Below are positions 1 to 6,715 of a stretch of DNA of 12,907 bases, one piece after another. A model generated the notes under the pieces. That model saw nothing but the letters and a program-made list of their open reading frames with translations, made no database searches and was not told the DNA's origin. Source of the DNA: Bordetella parapertussis (GTDB taxonomy: Bacteria; Pseudomonadota; Gammaproteobacteria; Burkholderiales; Burkholderiaceae_B); the NCBI GenBank assembly GCA_945911685.1, contig CAMEAW010000071.1, positions 1-12,907 of the forward strand, read 5' to 3'. Numbering within the stretch: the first letter of the stretch is position 1; each line of letters begins with the position of its first letter. Position numbers and translations under genes: made by a program.

Positions 1-276
1 CACAGCCGTGGCACGGTTGCTCATATCGCCGTACAGGGTGTAGTTCGACGAGAGGGCCAAGATGCCATGTTCTTTGGCTAGCGCCTTCATCTTGAACCAC
101 GGTGTTCCCATCTTCACGCCCAACGCTTTCACTTCGGCCGATCGGGCGACCGCACAGCCATCGTTGTTAGAGAGCACCACCATCGGGACATGTTCAAACT
201 GTGGCTGGAAGACGCGCTCGCAAGAGACATAAAAGTTGTTGACATCCACCAGTGCAAAGATGGGGGCGCTAGCCAT
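1..276 (-). CDS. umuC: UmuC, catalytic subunit of DNA polymerase V (N-terminal part, runs off window)
   Basis: Y-family translesion DNA polymerase that, with cleaved UmuD, copies past DNA lesions during the SOS response. The 92 codons from the ATG at 276 read in one open frame to the window edge, so the gene is 5'-complete and 3'-truncated. The N-terminus carries the palm motif [17 protein letters not shown]; Asp11 is the likely first metal ligand and Tyr16 lies at the expected steric-gate position. It is followed by [26 protein letters not shown] and [14 protein letters not shown], all typical of UmuC and distinguishing it from DinB. The start lies 3 bp after the umuD stop with no obvious Shine-Dalgarno, which suggests translational coupling. 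Function is known for the family; nothing in the visible part is degenerate. Confidence 0.96.
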   Translation of the reverse strand, partial: MASAPIFALVDVNNFYVSCERVFQPQFEHVPMVVLSNNDGCAVARSAEVKALGVKMGTPWFKMKALAKEHGILALSSNYTLYGDMSNRATAV

Positions 277-279
277 GAA

Positions 280-756
280 CTAACTTTTGGAGGGGTAGCG
301 GCGCACAACGCCAACGACAACGCCCCACACCTGAAGCTCAGAGCCATCCTTGAACGTGATGGGCTGGTAAGCGGGATTCTCGGGCCGCAGTTCAACACAG
401 CCCAAGTGTTTGAACAAACGCTTGATGGTGTATTCGCCGTTGAGCACGGCCACGACGATGTCGTTGTGTTTAGGGTTCAGTGCGCGGTCAACGACGACCT
501 TGTCTCCATCCTCGATACTGGCCCCGACCATCGAGTCGCCTTTGACAGAAAACATGAAGGTGGCGGGTTTGTTTCGTACCAAATAAGTGTTGAGGTCTAA
601 CTCTTCTTCGGTGTAGTCACCCGCCGGGGACGGGAAGCCGGCGCTCATCCTGTGGGAGAGCAGCCTGAATCCATAGGCGGGCACATCCTGCAACAGACTG
701 AGTGGGGTCTGGTGGAGTGTGGGGGCGGTAGTACAGGTGGAGTGATTTGATCTCAT
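280..756 (-). CDS. umuD: UmuD, self-cleaving SOS mutagenesis protein
   Basis: Accessory subunit of DNA polymerase V and a LexA-type S24 serine peptidase. RecA-ssDNA filaments trigger self-cleavage to UmuD', which then joins UmuC. The protein has 158 residues. The cleavage region reads SAGFPSPAGDY, giving a likely Ala39-Gly40 scissile bond. The catalytic dyad is Ser75 (in GDSM) and Lys112 (in YTIKRL), with the same 37-residue spacing as E. coli Ser60/Lys97. The arm before the cleavage site is about 15 residues longer than in E. coli. The ATG at 756 is only 5 bp from the LexA box and has no Shine-Dalgarno, so the exact start is less sure than the identity. It is the first gene of the umuDC operon. 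Confidence 0.95.
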   Translation of the reverse strand: MRSNHSTCTTAPTLHQTPLSLLQDVPAYGFRLLSHRMSAGFPSPAGDYTEEELDLNTYLVRNKPATFMFSVKGDSMVGASIEDGDKVVVDRALNPKHNDIVVAVLNGEYTIKRLFKHLGCVELRPENPAYQPITFKDGSELQVWGVVVGVVRRYPSKS

Positions 757-761
757 ATAAA

Positions 762-781
762 TACTGTATAAATAAACAGTA
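762..781 (-). promoter_or_regulatory. LexA (SOS) box of umuDC
   Basis: The plus strand reads TACTGTATAAATAAACAGTA, which contains CTGT-N8-ACAG with flanking TA on both sides. This is nearly the E. coli consensus, so LexA should repress umuDC here until DNA damage. The box overlaps the -10 of the predicted umuD promoter and ends 5 bp before the umuD ATG. It lies more than 230 bp from the divergent fic gene, so control of fic from this site is doubtful. Confidence 0.93.
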
Positions 782-807
782 TATTCTAGCCATCTTGACC
801 TTGTCGA
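778..807 (-). promoter_or_regulatory. Predicted sigma-70 promoter of umuDC
   Basis: On the minus strand, TCGACA (plus-strand 802-807, five of six matches to the -35) is followed after 18 bp by TATACT (778-783, five of six to the -10). The -10 overlaps the upstream end of the LexA box, the usual geometry for SOS repression. A start site about 7 bp downstream would leave a leader of only some 15-20 nt before the umuD ATG. Confidence 0.6.
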
Positions 808-934
808 GCGTTGGGCTTCAAGTCAATATCAGCCGCGCTTACCTCCTGAACTACCAGGCTTTTCTCGGCACCCGTCCGGCCACAATACCGCACAAGACCA
901 TTCTTTAGAGGGTGTTTTTTTTGACCCAATAAAA

Positions 935-1008
935 TTACATTAAATACATCTTTAATGTAAAATTATCCGTTAAAATATTCTTTAATGTAATTAACGTAAT
1001 TAAAGTAA
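935..1008 (+). repeat. TTTAATGTAA repeat array upstream of fic (candidate operator)
   Basis: A perfect 10-bp inverted repeat, TTACATTAAA at 935-944 and TTTAATGTAA at 951-960, has a 6-bp spacer. The right arm recurs as a 12-bp direct repeat, TCTTTAATGTAA at 949-960 and 979-990. From 981 the motif degenerates into 9-bp tandem units: TTTAATGTA, ATTAACGTA and ATTAAAGTA, ending at 1007. A possible -10, TAAAAT at 971-976, lies between the copies, and TTGACC at 921-926 could be a -35. Ordered half-sites around a promoter, 7 bp from the start of a gene whose product has a winged-helix end, suggest an operator, perhaps autoregulatory. The binding protein is inferred, not shown. Confidence 0.6.
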
Positions 1009-1014
1009 ACTTTC

Positions 1015-2163
1015 ATGGTTCGAGTCTCTGGCACCTACACCCTATCTACGACCTTGGGCGAAGCGGTTCGCGCTTTCGTTCCGAATCTGTTACCGCCGCT
1101 CAATCCACCTTTGGCCGATACATCCTTTATTGACTTAAATAGGCAGGCTGAGCTAGCACTGGCTCGACTAGCCGGGGTGTCGGGTCTGGTACCCTCAGTA
1201 GATTGGCTGCTGTACAGCGCCATTCGCAAAGAAGCTTTACTCACTTCACAAATTGAAGGTACTCAAGCCACCCTGACCGATCTTTTTGACGAAGAGGCTG
1301 GCTTTGAGGTCAGCAATACTGACGATGTCGAAGAGGTCACAAACTACTTAAGTGCCTTCAAGCTCGTTCAAGAACAGTTGCGCGATCCCAGTGGACTACC
1401 GCTCAGTGTGCGTCTGTTATGCGACGCACATCGCGTACTACTCAATAGCGTGCGCGGCACGGGCAAACAACCCGGAGAATTGCGCCGCTCTCAAAATTGG
1501 ATCGGAGGAACTCGACCTGGTAATGCTGTGTTCGTCCCACCCCCCGCTGAGCGCGTTGCAGAACTACTGGCAGACGTCGAACGTTTCATCCATGGAGACG
1601 TCACAGATTTACCACCACTTGTCAAAGTCGCTTTGGTTCATGCTCAATTCGAAACGATACACCCCTTCCTGGATGGCAATGGACGTATCGGAAGATTACT
1701 GATCGCAGCACTGTTTGAGCATTGGGGCCTGCTCGCCGAGCCCCTGTTGTACCTGAGCGGTTACCTAAAAAAACACCAAGCAGAGTATTACCGCAGGCTA
1801 TCAATCATTCGTACCGAAGGTGACTGGGAGTCTTGGGTATCATTTTTTTTGGAAGGAGTAAGCGTTGCAGCGAGTGAGGCAGAAAAAAACATCATTGAAG
1901 TTGCAAGCTTAGTCGCGGCGGATCGCAAACGCCTGCTTCAATCCTCTAAATCAGGTCCCTCGAGTTATCGACTGTTTGAAATGCTACCAATGATGCCTCG
2001 GTTCACCGTCGAGCAAGTTGGACAGAAACTTGAAACAACGTTCCCGACTGCCAACGCCGCAGTTAAGACCCTTCAGGATCTGGGCATCGTGAGGGAAATG
2101 ACTGGGCAAAAGCAGTACCGCACTTACAGCTATCAAGCGTATATTGAACTGTTGTCCCGCTGA
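1015..2163 (+). CDS. Fic family protein AMP-transferase with C-terminal winged helix
   Basis: Fic enzymes transfer AMP from ATP to side-chain hydroxyls of target proteins. This 382-residue protein has the layout of the COG3177 group, of which Shewanella SoFic is the structural model. An N-terminal Fic_N-type helical region spans roughly 10-95, the Fic core roughly 105-280, and a winged helix-turn-helix roughly 318-378. The full active motif HPFLDGNGRIGR lies at 216-227 with catalytic His216. The inhibitory helix motif T-S-Q-I-E-G (77-82) places Glu81 to block ATP, making it a self-inhibited, N-terminal-inhibitor (class II) Fic that needs no separate antitoxin. The flap hairpin is near NWIGGTRPGNAVFVPPP. 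The start is the first ATG after the repeat array; no clear Shine-Dalgarno is visible. It is divergent from umuDC. Its target is unknown. Confidence 0.92.
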   Translation: MVRVSGTYTLSTTLGEAVRAFVPNLLPPLNPPLADTSFIDLNRQAELALARLAGVSGLVPSVDWLLYSAIRKEALLTSQIEGTQATLTDLFDEEAGFEVSNTDDVEEVTNYLSAFKLVQEQLRDPSGLPLSVRLLCDAHRVLLNSVRGTGKQPGELRRSQNWIGGTRPGNAVFVPPPAERVAELLADVERFIHGDVTDLPPLVKVALVHAQFETIHPFLDGNGRIGRLLIAALFEHWGLLAEPLLYLSGYLKKHQAEYYRRLSIIRTEGDWESWVSFFLEGVSVAASEAEKNIIEVASLVAADRKRLLQSSKSGPSSYRLFEMLPMMPRFTVEQVGQKLETTFPTANAAVKTLQDLGIVREMTGQKQYRTYSYQAYIELLSR

Positions 2164-2195
2164 CATCAGTCACTGTTGTCCCGCTGACATTAGTT
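2148..2195 (+). repeat. 24-bp tandem duplication across the fic stop codon
   Basis: Two adjacent 24-bp units, 2148-2171 and 2172-2195, match at 22 of 24 positions; both differences are C in the first copy and T in the second. The first unit holds the last fic codons (LLSR) and the TGA stop; the second repeats them outside the gene. Each unit is itself an imperfect inverted repeat, ACTGTTGTC and GACATCAGT (or GACATTAGT) around a CCGCT loop. It looks like a recent slippage duplication that leaves the protein end unchanged. Confidence 0.85.
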
Positions 2196-2200
2196 TTTTT
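2172..2200 (+). terminator. Candidate intrinsic terminator after fic
   Basis: The second 24-bp unit can fold as a 9-position stem (seven Watson-Crick pairs, one G-U, one mismatch) around CCGCT and is followed directly by seven T (2194-2200). The stem is weak in G+C, so termination may be partial. It lies only 15 bp before the next start codon, so some read-through into the hydrolase gene is possible. Confidence 0.5.
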
Positions 2201-2214
2201 GATAGGGTAGATCT

Positions 2215-3327
2215 ATGCTAAATCACAACTTCAAACGTATGCTCGCCAGGTTGTTATGCCTGAGCTTGTCAATATTGATTGCTACCCCAGCACTCGCCTG
2301 TACGACTTTTCGGCTTCAGTCTCAAGATGGCGCATGGATCACAGGCCGTTCAATGGAGCTCGGTCTAGATCTCAAAAGTAATGTCATGCTGGTACCGCGT
2401 CAGTTTGTGTTGACAGCAATGCAGCCAGGCATGACAGCCGGACTGGGCTGGATTGCTAAATACGGTTTTCTGGGGATCAATACCTTTGACTTGAATGTTG
2501 CAACAGACGGGATGAACGAGGTTGGCTTAACAGCACATGCGTTGTATATCCCTGGATTTTTTGAATATCAGTCTTACGTTGCTGAGAACAAAAACACGAT
2601 CGCGAATACTGATCTTGTGAATTGGGCGTTGAGCCAGTTCGAAACGGTTGAAGAGGTAAGCGAGGCTTTAAAGAAAATCACGGTCTATGGGCTCGACATA
2701 CCGCAAATTGGGGTTCAACCACTGCACTGGGCATTTAGAGACACAAAAGGTGGCTCAATCGTCGTTGAGTATGTCAATCAACAATTGATGGTTTACGAGA
2801 ATCCGATCGGCGTGCTGACGAATGCGCCTACTTTTGACTGGCACATCAATAATCTACGCAACCATATCAATCTAACGAATATCAACGTAGCCGGTTTAAC
2901 GCTTGGCAAAACAACATTAAAACCTTTAGGCCAAGGCACAGGGTTGTTAGGAATACCCGGTGATTACACGCCACCCTCAAGGTTTTTGCGTGCAACGGCG
3001 TTGGCCTTTGCCAGCCAGCCGGTGCCTACAGCGAGAGAGGCTTCCAATTTAGCTTTTCATATTTTGAATGCTGTCGATATTCCTATTGGAGTGGTCGCTG
3101 AAAGAGTCCCAGGTAAGGAGGGTACCAAAGACGCGTTAGCCTATGAGCAAACACAATGGGTGACGGTGTATGACCTCAAAAACAAGATAGCCTACTTTCG
3201 CACATACGGAAACCTCAACATCCGTCAGATAAATTTAAACAAGATAAATTTTTCTGGAAAAGTCATCCAATATGTCGCAATGTCACGCGAGATGGTGGCT
3301 GAGGATTTAACGCCAGTTGTTAAGTAG
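2215..3327 (+). CDS. Exported choloylglycine hydrolase / penicillin V acylase family Ntn hydrolase
   Basis: Linear-amide hydrolase of the Ntn (N-terminal nucleophile) fold, PF02275. Family members cleave conjugated bile salts, penicillin V or, in several Gram-negative species, acyl-homoserine lactones. The 370-residue precursor begins with a charged, hydrophobic signal peptide ending TPALA, followed at once by Cys29-TTFRL. Signal peptidase I cleavage would therefore expose the catalytic cysteine as residue 1, as in Gram-negative penicillin V acylases. ITGRSMELG follows (mature Arg17 and Glu20), then GMNEVGLTAHALY and VVEYVNQQLMVYENPIGVLTNAPTFDWHINNL, with the oxyanion-type Asn in NAPTFDW. The residue before Cys29 at -3 is Ala, so it is not a lipobox. 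A weak GGG-rich ribosome site precedes the ATG. Location is periplasmic or secreted; the substrate cannot be told from sequence. Confidence 0.9.
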   Translation: MLNHNFKRMLARLLCLSLSILIATPALACTTFRLQSQDGAWITGRSMELGLDLKSNVMLVPRQFVLTAMQPGMTAGLGWIAKYGFLGINTFDLNVATDGMNEVGLTAHALYIPGFFEYQSYVAENKNTIANTDLVNWALSQFETVEEVSEALKKITVYGLDIPQIGVQPLHWAFRDTKGGSIVVEYVNQQLMVYENPIGVLTNAPTFDWHINNLRNHINLTNINVAGLTLGKTTLKPLGQGTGLLGIPGDYTPPSRFLRATALAFASQPVPTAREASNLAFHILNAVDIPIGVVAERVPGKEGTKDALAYEQTQWVTVYDLKNKIAYFRTYGNLNIRQINLNKINFSGKVIQYVAMSREMVAEDLTPVVK

Positions 3328-3718
3328 CCGACGATTTTGAAATGTCGAGCCGCACGCACTCAGTTTGAAAACACGTTGCACTTGATTTGAGTCAAGGATA
3401 AGATCTCGACTGCGCCAACTATGGTGCATTTGCGTGAATTATCATCACTTGCGCTTTGTTTGAGAAATCTGCCCTCGGTTTGGTGAGCCTTTGACCGCTT
3501 CGAGCTTTTAGTTCAATCAATGCTTTGTACGCTTTGCGGTCAACTTGAATCGCTAGGGGGGGTACAGACATAAACGACCAGCTCAACCACAGATGCATGT
3601 ATCTCTGAATATTACGACCCTCACTCAACCTGTGCGGATCGCGCAGCGCTCGTCGCTTAAGCAAACTCAACGAAGCCAACCGCAGGGCGAAGTGGCTCAG
3701 GTGTCACGGTCGCACAAC
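3328..3718. other. 391-bp stretch between hydrolase and autotransporter
   Basis: I see no confident gene. It holds an FNR/Anr-like palindrome (3382-3395), an 8-bp inverted repeat TTGACCGC / GCGGTCAA (3491-3498 and 3536-3543), and a run of seven G (3556-3562). A minus-strand frame between 3679 and 3419 encodes 86 residues. Its last part (AIQVDRKAYKALIELKARSG and beyond) looks protein-like, but the start is poor and I recognise no family; it may be a gene remnant. The plus-strand frame of the autotransporter also stays open upstream from 3557, with an ATG at 3593, but that extension has no signal-peptide character. Confidence 0.5.
3382..3395. promoter_or_regulatory. FNR/Anr/Dnr-like binding site
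   Basis: TTGATTTGAGTCAA matches the TTGAT-N4-(A/G)TCAA pattern bound by oxygen- or NO-responsive CRP/FNR regulators. It lies 54 bp after the hydrolase stop and about 335 bp before the likely autotransporter start. A class II promoter would start transcription near 3430, which implies a long leader for the autotransporter. This is a sequence match only; one such 14-mer can occur by chance. Confidence 0.4.
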
Positions 3719-4114
3719 ATGTTTTTTTCAAAGCGCTTGCTCTGTGTACGTCAGTGGCTTTTCTGTCTGAGCGTTGCGATCTTGGGGTTGAGTCATTTAC
3801 CAGCCGATTCGGCGTGTCTATCACCCGATCCGTATGCGGTGAACTCTAATACCAGTGTTAATTTGGTACAGGACGGTGGATGTACTCTCGGCAGCTTTAC
3901 TGTGGGTGCGGGGATCACACTTTCAAGTCCCAGCGGGTCTCCCGTAATCCAGAATGATGGCACGATAACTACCATCACTAATAATGGCACTATTTCTGGC
4001 GCTGAGTTGATCTTTAACGCTATCGCCGGGAGCAACATAACAACAATCATTAATAGGGGGACGATGTCATCAACTATCGCTGCGATCCGGAATGAGGGGG
4101 CGTCATATCGCTAA
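3719..4114 (+). CDS. Autotransporter, N-terminal part: signal peptide and start of passenger (frame-disrupted)
   Basis: First 131 residues of a type V (autotransporter) surface protein, cut short by a frame change. I choose the ATG at 3719 because a classic signal peptide starts there: FFSKR, a hydrophobic core up to about residue 25, then HLPADSA with likely cleavage after Ala32. The in-frame ATG at 3593 would add 42 hydrophilic residues and is less likely. The mature part is Ser/Thr/Asn/Gly-rich with roughly 20-residue repeats of the form I-x-N-x-GTI (NDGTITTITNNGTISG, NRGTMSSTIAAIRNEG), as in right-handed beta-helix passengers. The last four residues before the TAA (ASYR) are off-pattern. 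Reading in the -1 frame from the G run at 4096-4100 restores the pattern as GGVISLINNSG and joins the downstream frame. Alone this piece would be a secreted fragment without a barrel. Confidence 0.75.
   Translation: MFFSKRLLCVRQWLFCLSVAILGLSHLPADSACLSPDPYAVNSNTSVNLVQDGGCTLGSFTVGAGITLSSPSGSPVIQNDGTITTITNNGTISGAELIFNAIAGSNITTIINRGTMSSTIAAIRNEGASYR
4096..4100 (+). other. Frameshift point in the autotransporter (GGGGG run)
   Basis: The upstream frame reads GAG GGG GCG and stops at 4112-4114. The downstream frame has a TGA at 4093-4095 and opens at 4096. The two frames are jointly open for only 19 bases, which begin exactly at the five-G run. One extra G, or a -1 slip of glycine-tRNA on GGG, gives E-G-G-V-I-S-L-I-N-N and continues the repeat pattern without loss. 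A sequencing indel, a true mutation, phase variation or ribosomal slippage all fit. Confidence 0.8.
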
Positions 4115-4233
4115 TCAATAATTCTGGCGCAATCAGCAGTAATGATCAAACAGTTCGCAACACCGGAAGCATTCTCGAGCTCATCAACACGGGTACTATC
4201 ATCGGTACAAACGCTGGCATTCGGAACACTGGC

Positions 4234-6678
4234 GTGATCACTACGCTGCATAATCAGCAGGGCAGTAATGGCAGTAATCCGCTGACCTACAGTGGGGCCT
4301 TGCCCACAAAATACAGGATCCTTATTGCTGGCCCGACAACTTTTGGTCGATTGTCTTCTGTGGGGGTGACAGGCGCGACAGACTTTGGTGTCTCGCGGTT
4401 TTCGACGACGAGTACATCAATTATCAGCATGACATTTGCGAATGTTCTAGTCGGTATCACTCCTGCAAACCTTGGCCTTGTTGGGTCAGCCACGACCGTC
4501 AGTGATACATCTAACGGCTACTCCTATACGCTGACTCAAACCAATTCGCTCACAAATTCTTGGAGCTTGATTATTACTGCTTGCAGAGATTGCACCTCAG
4601 GTGGTTCGGATTCATCGTCCAGTGGAACAAGTATTTCAAATATCTCAAGCGGAACCAGCGTCGGGCTAGCTTCAATTAGTACGAGTCCCGTTTTGTCTGG
4701 TGGCACACTTGTACTGTTAAGTGGCGACAGCTCAAGCACCGCATTTAGCGTGACAAGCGTAAGCACGATTCAAAATCCAACCTCAGGTTCTGCCACTTTA
4801 TCTGGTGTGTTTTCTGGCGCGGGTGGTTTAACCTTTATCGGCACCGGCAGCACGACCATGAGCGGCGCCAACACCTACGCTGGAGGCACGACAGTAGCTG
4901 GCGGCACCTTGGTGGTGGCGGGCCCTTCGCCAACTGGTACGGGTGACGTGTTCGTAGCGTCTGCAGGCACGTTAATGGGTACGGGCACGATTGCGGGCAA
5001 TGGCATTGTGAGTGGTGTGCTGAAGCCGGGTAACTCTCCGGGCTATTTGTCTTTCACTCAAAACTTAACACTGAACGCTGGTTCAACGTATCAACAAGAT
5101 ATCGCAGGTGCGATTCAAGCAAGCAGCGCTTCGCCGGTTGGGGCTTCAGGCTATTACTCATTTGTGAATGTGGGTAGTCAATTGACGATTACTTCGGGTG
5201 CGACACTCACGCCACGCATATCGAATCTGTTTAGTGCAAGTGAAGCGGGCTATGGCAGCAGTATTTACGTACCAGTACTGGGCGACAAGTTTCGCATCAT
5301 CACTGCGGGTGGTATCACGGGGCGCTTCGCTACCCTCACCCAGCCTGCAGAGCTAAGCAGCGGCACTCAGTTCATCGCGTTTTATAACGTCAACAGCGGT
5401 AATAGCGTTGATCTTGTCGCGGTGCCGACCTCGTATCGCACCACCCTGAACGCAAGCACAACCAATGCCAAGGCAGTGGCGGGTGTATTGAATCAGTTGT
5501 TAGGTGTGAACAAAGTGGGTACAGCGTCGTCAGCCCAAGACTCGTTGCTCTACGCCGTAGCGGGTCAACGCGCAGCAAGCTTGCCCTCCTTCGCGCAGGC
5601 GCTCTCGGGCGAGATTCACGCAGCTTCCGTTGCCACCTTGCCCCAAACCACGCAACGGGTGCAGCAATCAGTTTTAGCGCGCTTGGGTGACTATCCGATG
5701 GCGCCTAGCCAGATCAATCCTGCGCTGAACAGTGCACTGTTAACCGGCAGTATCAGCGCGACCAACCCCTCGGGGCTGCCTACTGCAAACATGAGTTCGA
5801 ATCTGGCAGTGAATCCGAATGCAGTGAATGTAACGAGCGCCGCAGTGGCAGATGGTAGAGCGTGGGGTGAGATTGCGTATCAACGAGGTGAACGCGCGAG
5901 CAATAGCGCCGGTAACGGGTTCAACAGCAATCTGTACCAAGTTGTTACTGGTGTGGATGCCTATTCAAACGCAGAGCTTGGCTTAAAGCTAGGCGGTGGC
6001 ATCGCGTTATCCAACACTAATGTCTCTGCCAACGGTGGTAACAGCACAATCCAACAAGGTTCGCTCTTTGTCTACGGCAAGATGCCTGTGCTGCAAGACT
6101 ATGTGCTCGATGGCATGGCAAGCGTGGGCTTAAGCTCAACCAACCTGTCGCGCAACGACCCAACGGGCTACACCGGCGGCTTTAGCAGTAAAGCAGTGCT
6201 GGGTAACGATGCGCTGGTGAGCTGGGGGCTTAGCCGCGCTTTCGAATACAACGACGTACGTGTGACACCCTACGCACGCCTAAGCTATCAGTACGTTGGT
6301 CAAAATTCGTATGACGAAGGCAGTGGTGTTGCAGCACTGAACATCGCTCGCTTTAGCGGCAGTGCTGTGCGAGGCGTGATCGGCGTGGCAGCAGGTTCGT
6401 TGAACAAAGACCCACTCAAAGATGAGCACACCTATCGTGCCAACATTGCAGTAGGTGCTGATACCTCAGGCTTGTTGAATCCAACACTCAACACCACGCT
6501 TGGCGGTTATTCAAGCAGCGTTACCACAGCGACGGCAGGTTCTGCCTTTATGCAGGTGGGGCTGTATGGCACGGTCAAGATTGCTGACAACGCTTACGCC
6601 TATGCGGGTGTTTCGGGTGAAGCCAGATCGGGACAGACGCTTTACGGTGGCAGCGTGGGCTTGCGCTTGGCGTTTTAA
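4234..6678 (+). CDS. Autotransporter, C-terminal part: passenger and outer-membrane beta-barrel
   Basis: The longer half of the autotransporter, 814 residues from a GTG at 4234; the frame is open back to 4096 with more I-x-N-x-G repeats (NTGSILELINTGTIIG), so this GTG is probably not a true start. Rejoined with the first half, the protein is about 986 residues. Passenger features are a YSGALPTKYRILIAGPTTFG segment, a Ser/Gly-rich stretch with a CRDC pair, and one passenger-associated repeat (FSGAGGLTFIGTGSTTMSG to TLVVAG, about 195-228). A linker follows, then the PF03797 barrel from about Trp544 (WGEIAYQRGE) to the terminal Phe814, the usual outer-membrane insertion signal. The barrel threads the passenger to the cell surface. 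Without the first half there is no signal peptide, so this piece alone could not be exported. The passenger's ligand is unknown; adhesion or aggregation is common in the family. Confidence 0.88.
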   Translation: MITTLHNQQGSNGSNPLTYSGALPTKYRILIAGPTTFGRLSSVGVTGATDFGVSRFSTTSTSIISMTFANVLVGITPANLGLVGSATTVSDTSNGYSYTLTQTNSLTNSWSLIITACRDCTSGGSDSSSSGTSISNISSGTSVGLASISTSPVLSGGTLVLLSGDSSSTAFSVTSVSTIQNPTSGSATLSGVFSGAGGLTFIGTGSTTMSGANTYAGGTTVAGGTLVVAGPSPTGTGDVFVASAGTLMGTGTIAGNGIVSGVLKPGNSPGYLSFTQNLTLNAGSTYQQDIAGAIQASSASPVGASGYYSFVNVGSQLTITSGATLTPRISNLFSASEAGYGSSIYVPVLGDKFRIITAGGITGRFATLTQPAELSSGTQFIAFYNVNSGNSVDLVAVPTSYRTTLNASTTNAKAVAGVLNQLLGVNKVGTASSAQDSLLYAVAGQRAASLPSFAQALSGEIHAASVATLPQTTQRVQQSVLARLGDYPMAPSQINPALNSALLTGSISATNPSGLPTANMSSNLAVNPNAVNVTSAAVADGRAWGEIAYQRGERASNSAGNGFNSNLYQVVTGVDAYSNAELGLKLGGGIALSNTNVSANGGNSTIQQGSLFVYGKMPVLQDYVLDGMASVGLSSTNLSRNDPTGYTGGFSSKAVLGNDALVSWGLSRAFEYNDVRVTPYARLSYQYVGQNSYDEGSGVAALNIARFSGSAVRGVIGVAAGSLNKDPLKDEHTYRANIAVGADTSGLLNPTLNTTLGGYSSSVTTATAGSAFMQVGLYGTVKIADNAYAYAGVSGEARSGQTLYGGSVGLRLAF

Positions 6679-6715
6679 TTCAAGTATCTTCGTCTCACCC
6701 TTAAAAACCGCTTTT

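Noticed and set aside
129..600. Open frames opposite and across umuC/umuD (129-398 minus, 190-600 plus)
   Set aside because: They are shadows: the frames encoding UmuC and UmuD explain this stretch fully with recognisable motifs.
935..1010. The repeat array as a CRISPR or integrase attachment site
   Set aside because: Repeats are 9-12 bp with no regular spacers, and no cas, integrase or transposase gene is in the window.
1015..2163. A Fic toxin-antitoxin pair
   Set aside because: The inhibitory motif with Glu81 is inside the same protein, and no small antitoxin gene lies beside it.
2215..2301. Lipoprotein signal at Cys29 of the Ntn hydrolase
   Set aside because: The -3 residue is Ala and the order ALA-C fits signal peptidase I; Cys29 also aligns with the catalytic nucleophile of the family.
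3593..3718. ATG at 3593 as the autotransporter start
   Set aside because: It would add 42 hydrophilic residues before the signal peptide, with no extended-signal motif and no Shine-Dalgarno; the ATG at 3719 gives a normal signal peptide.
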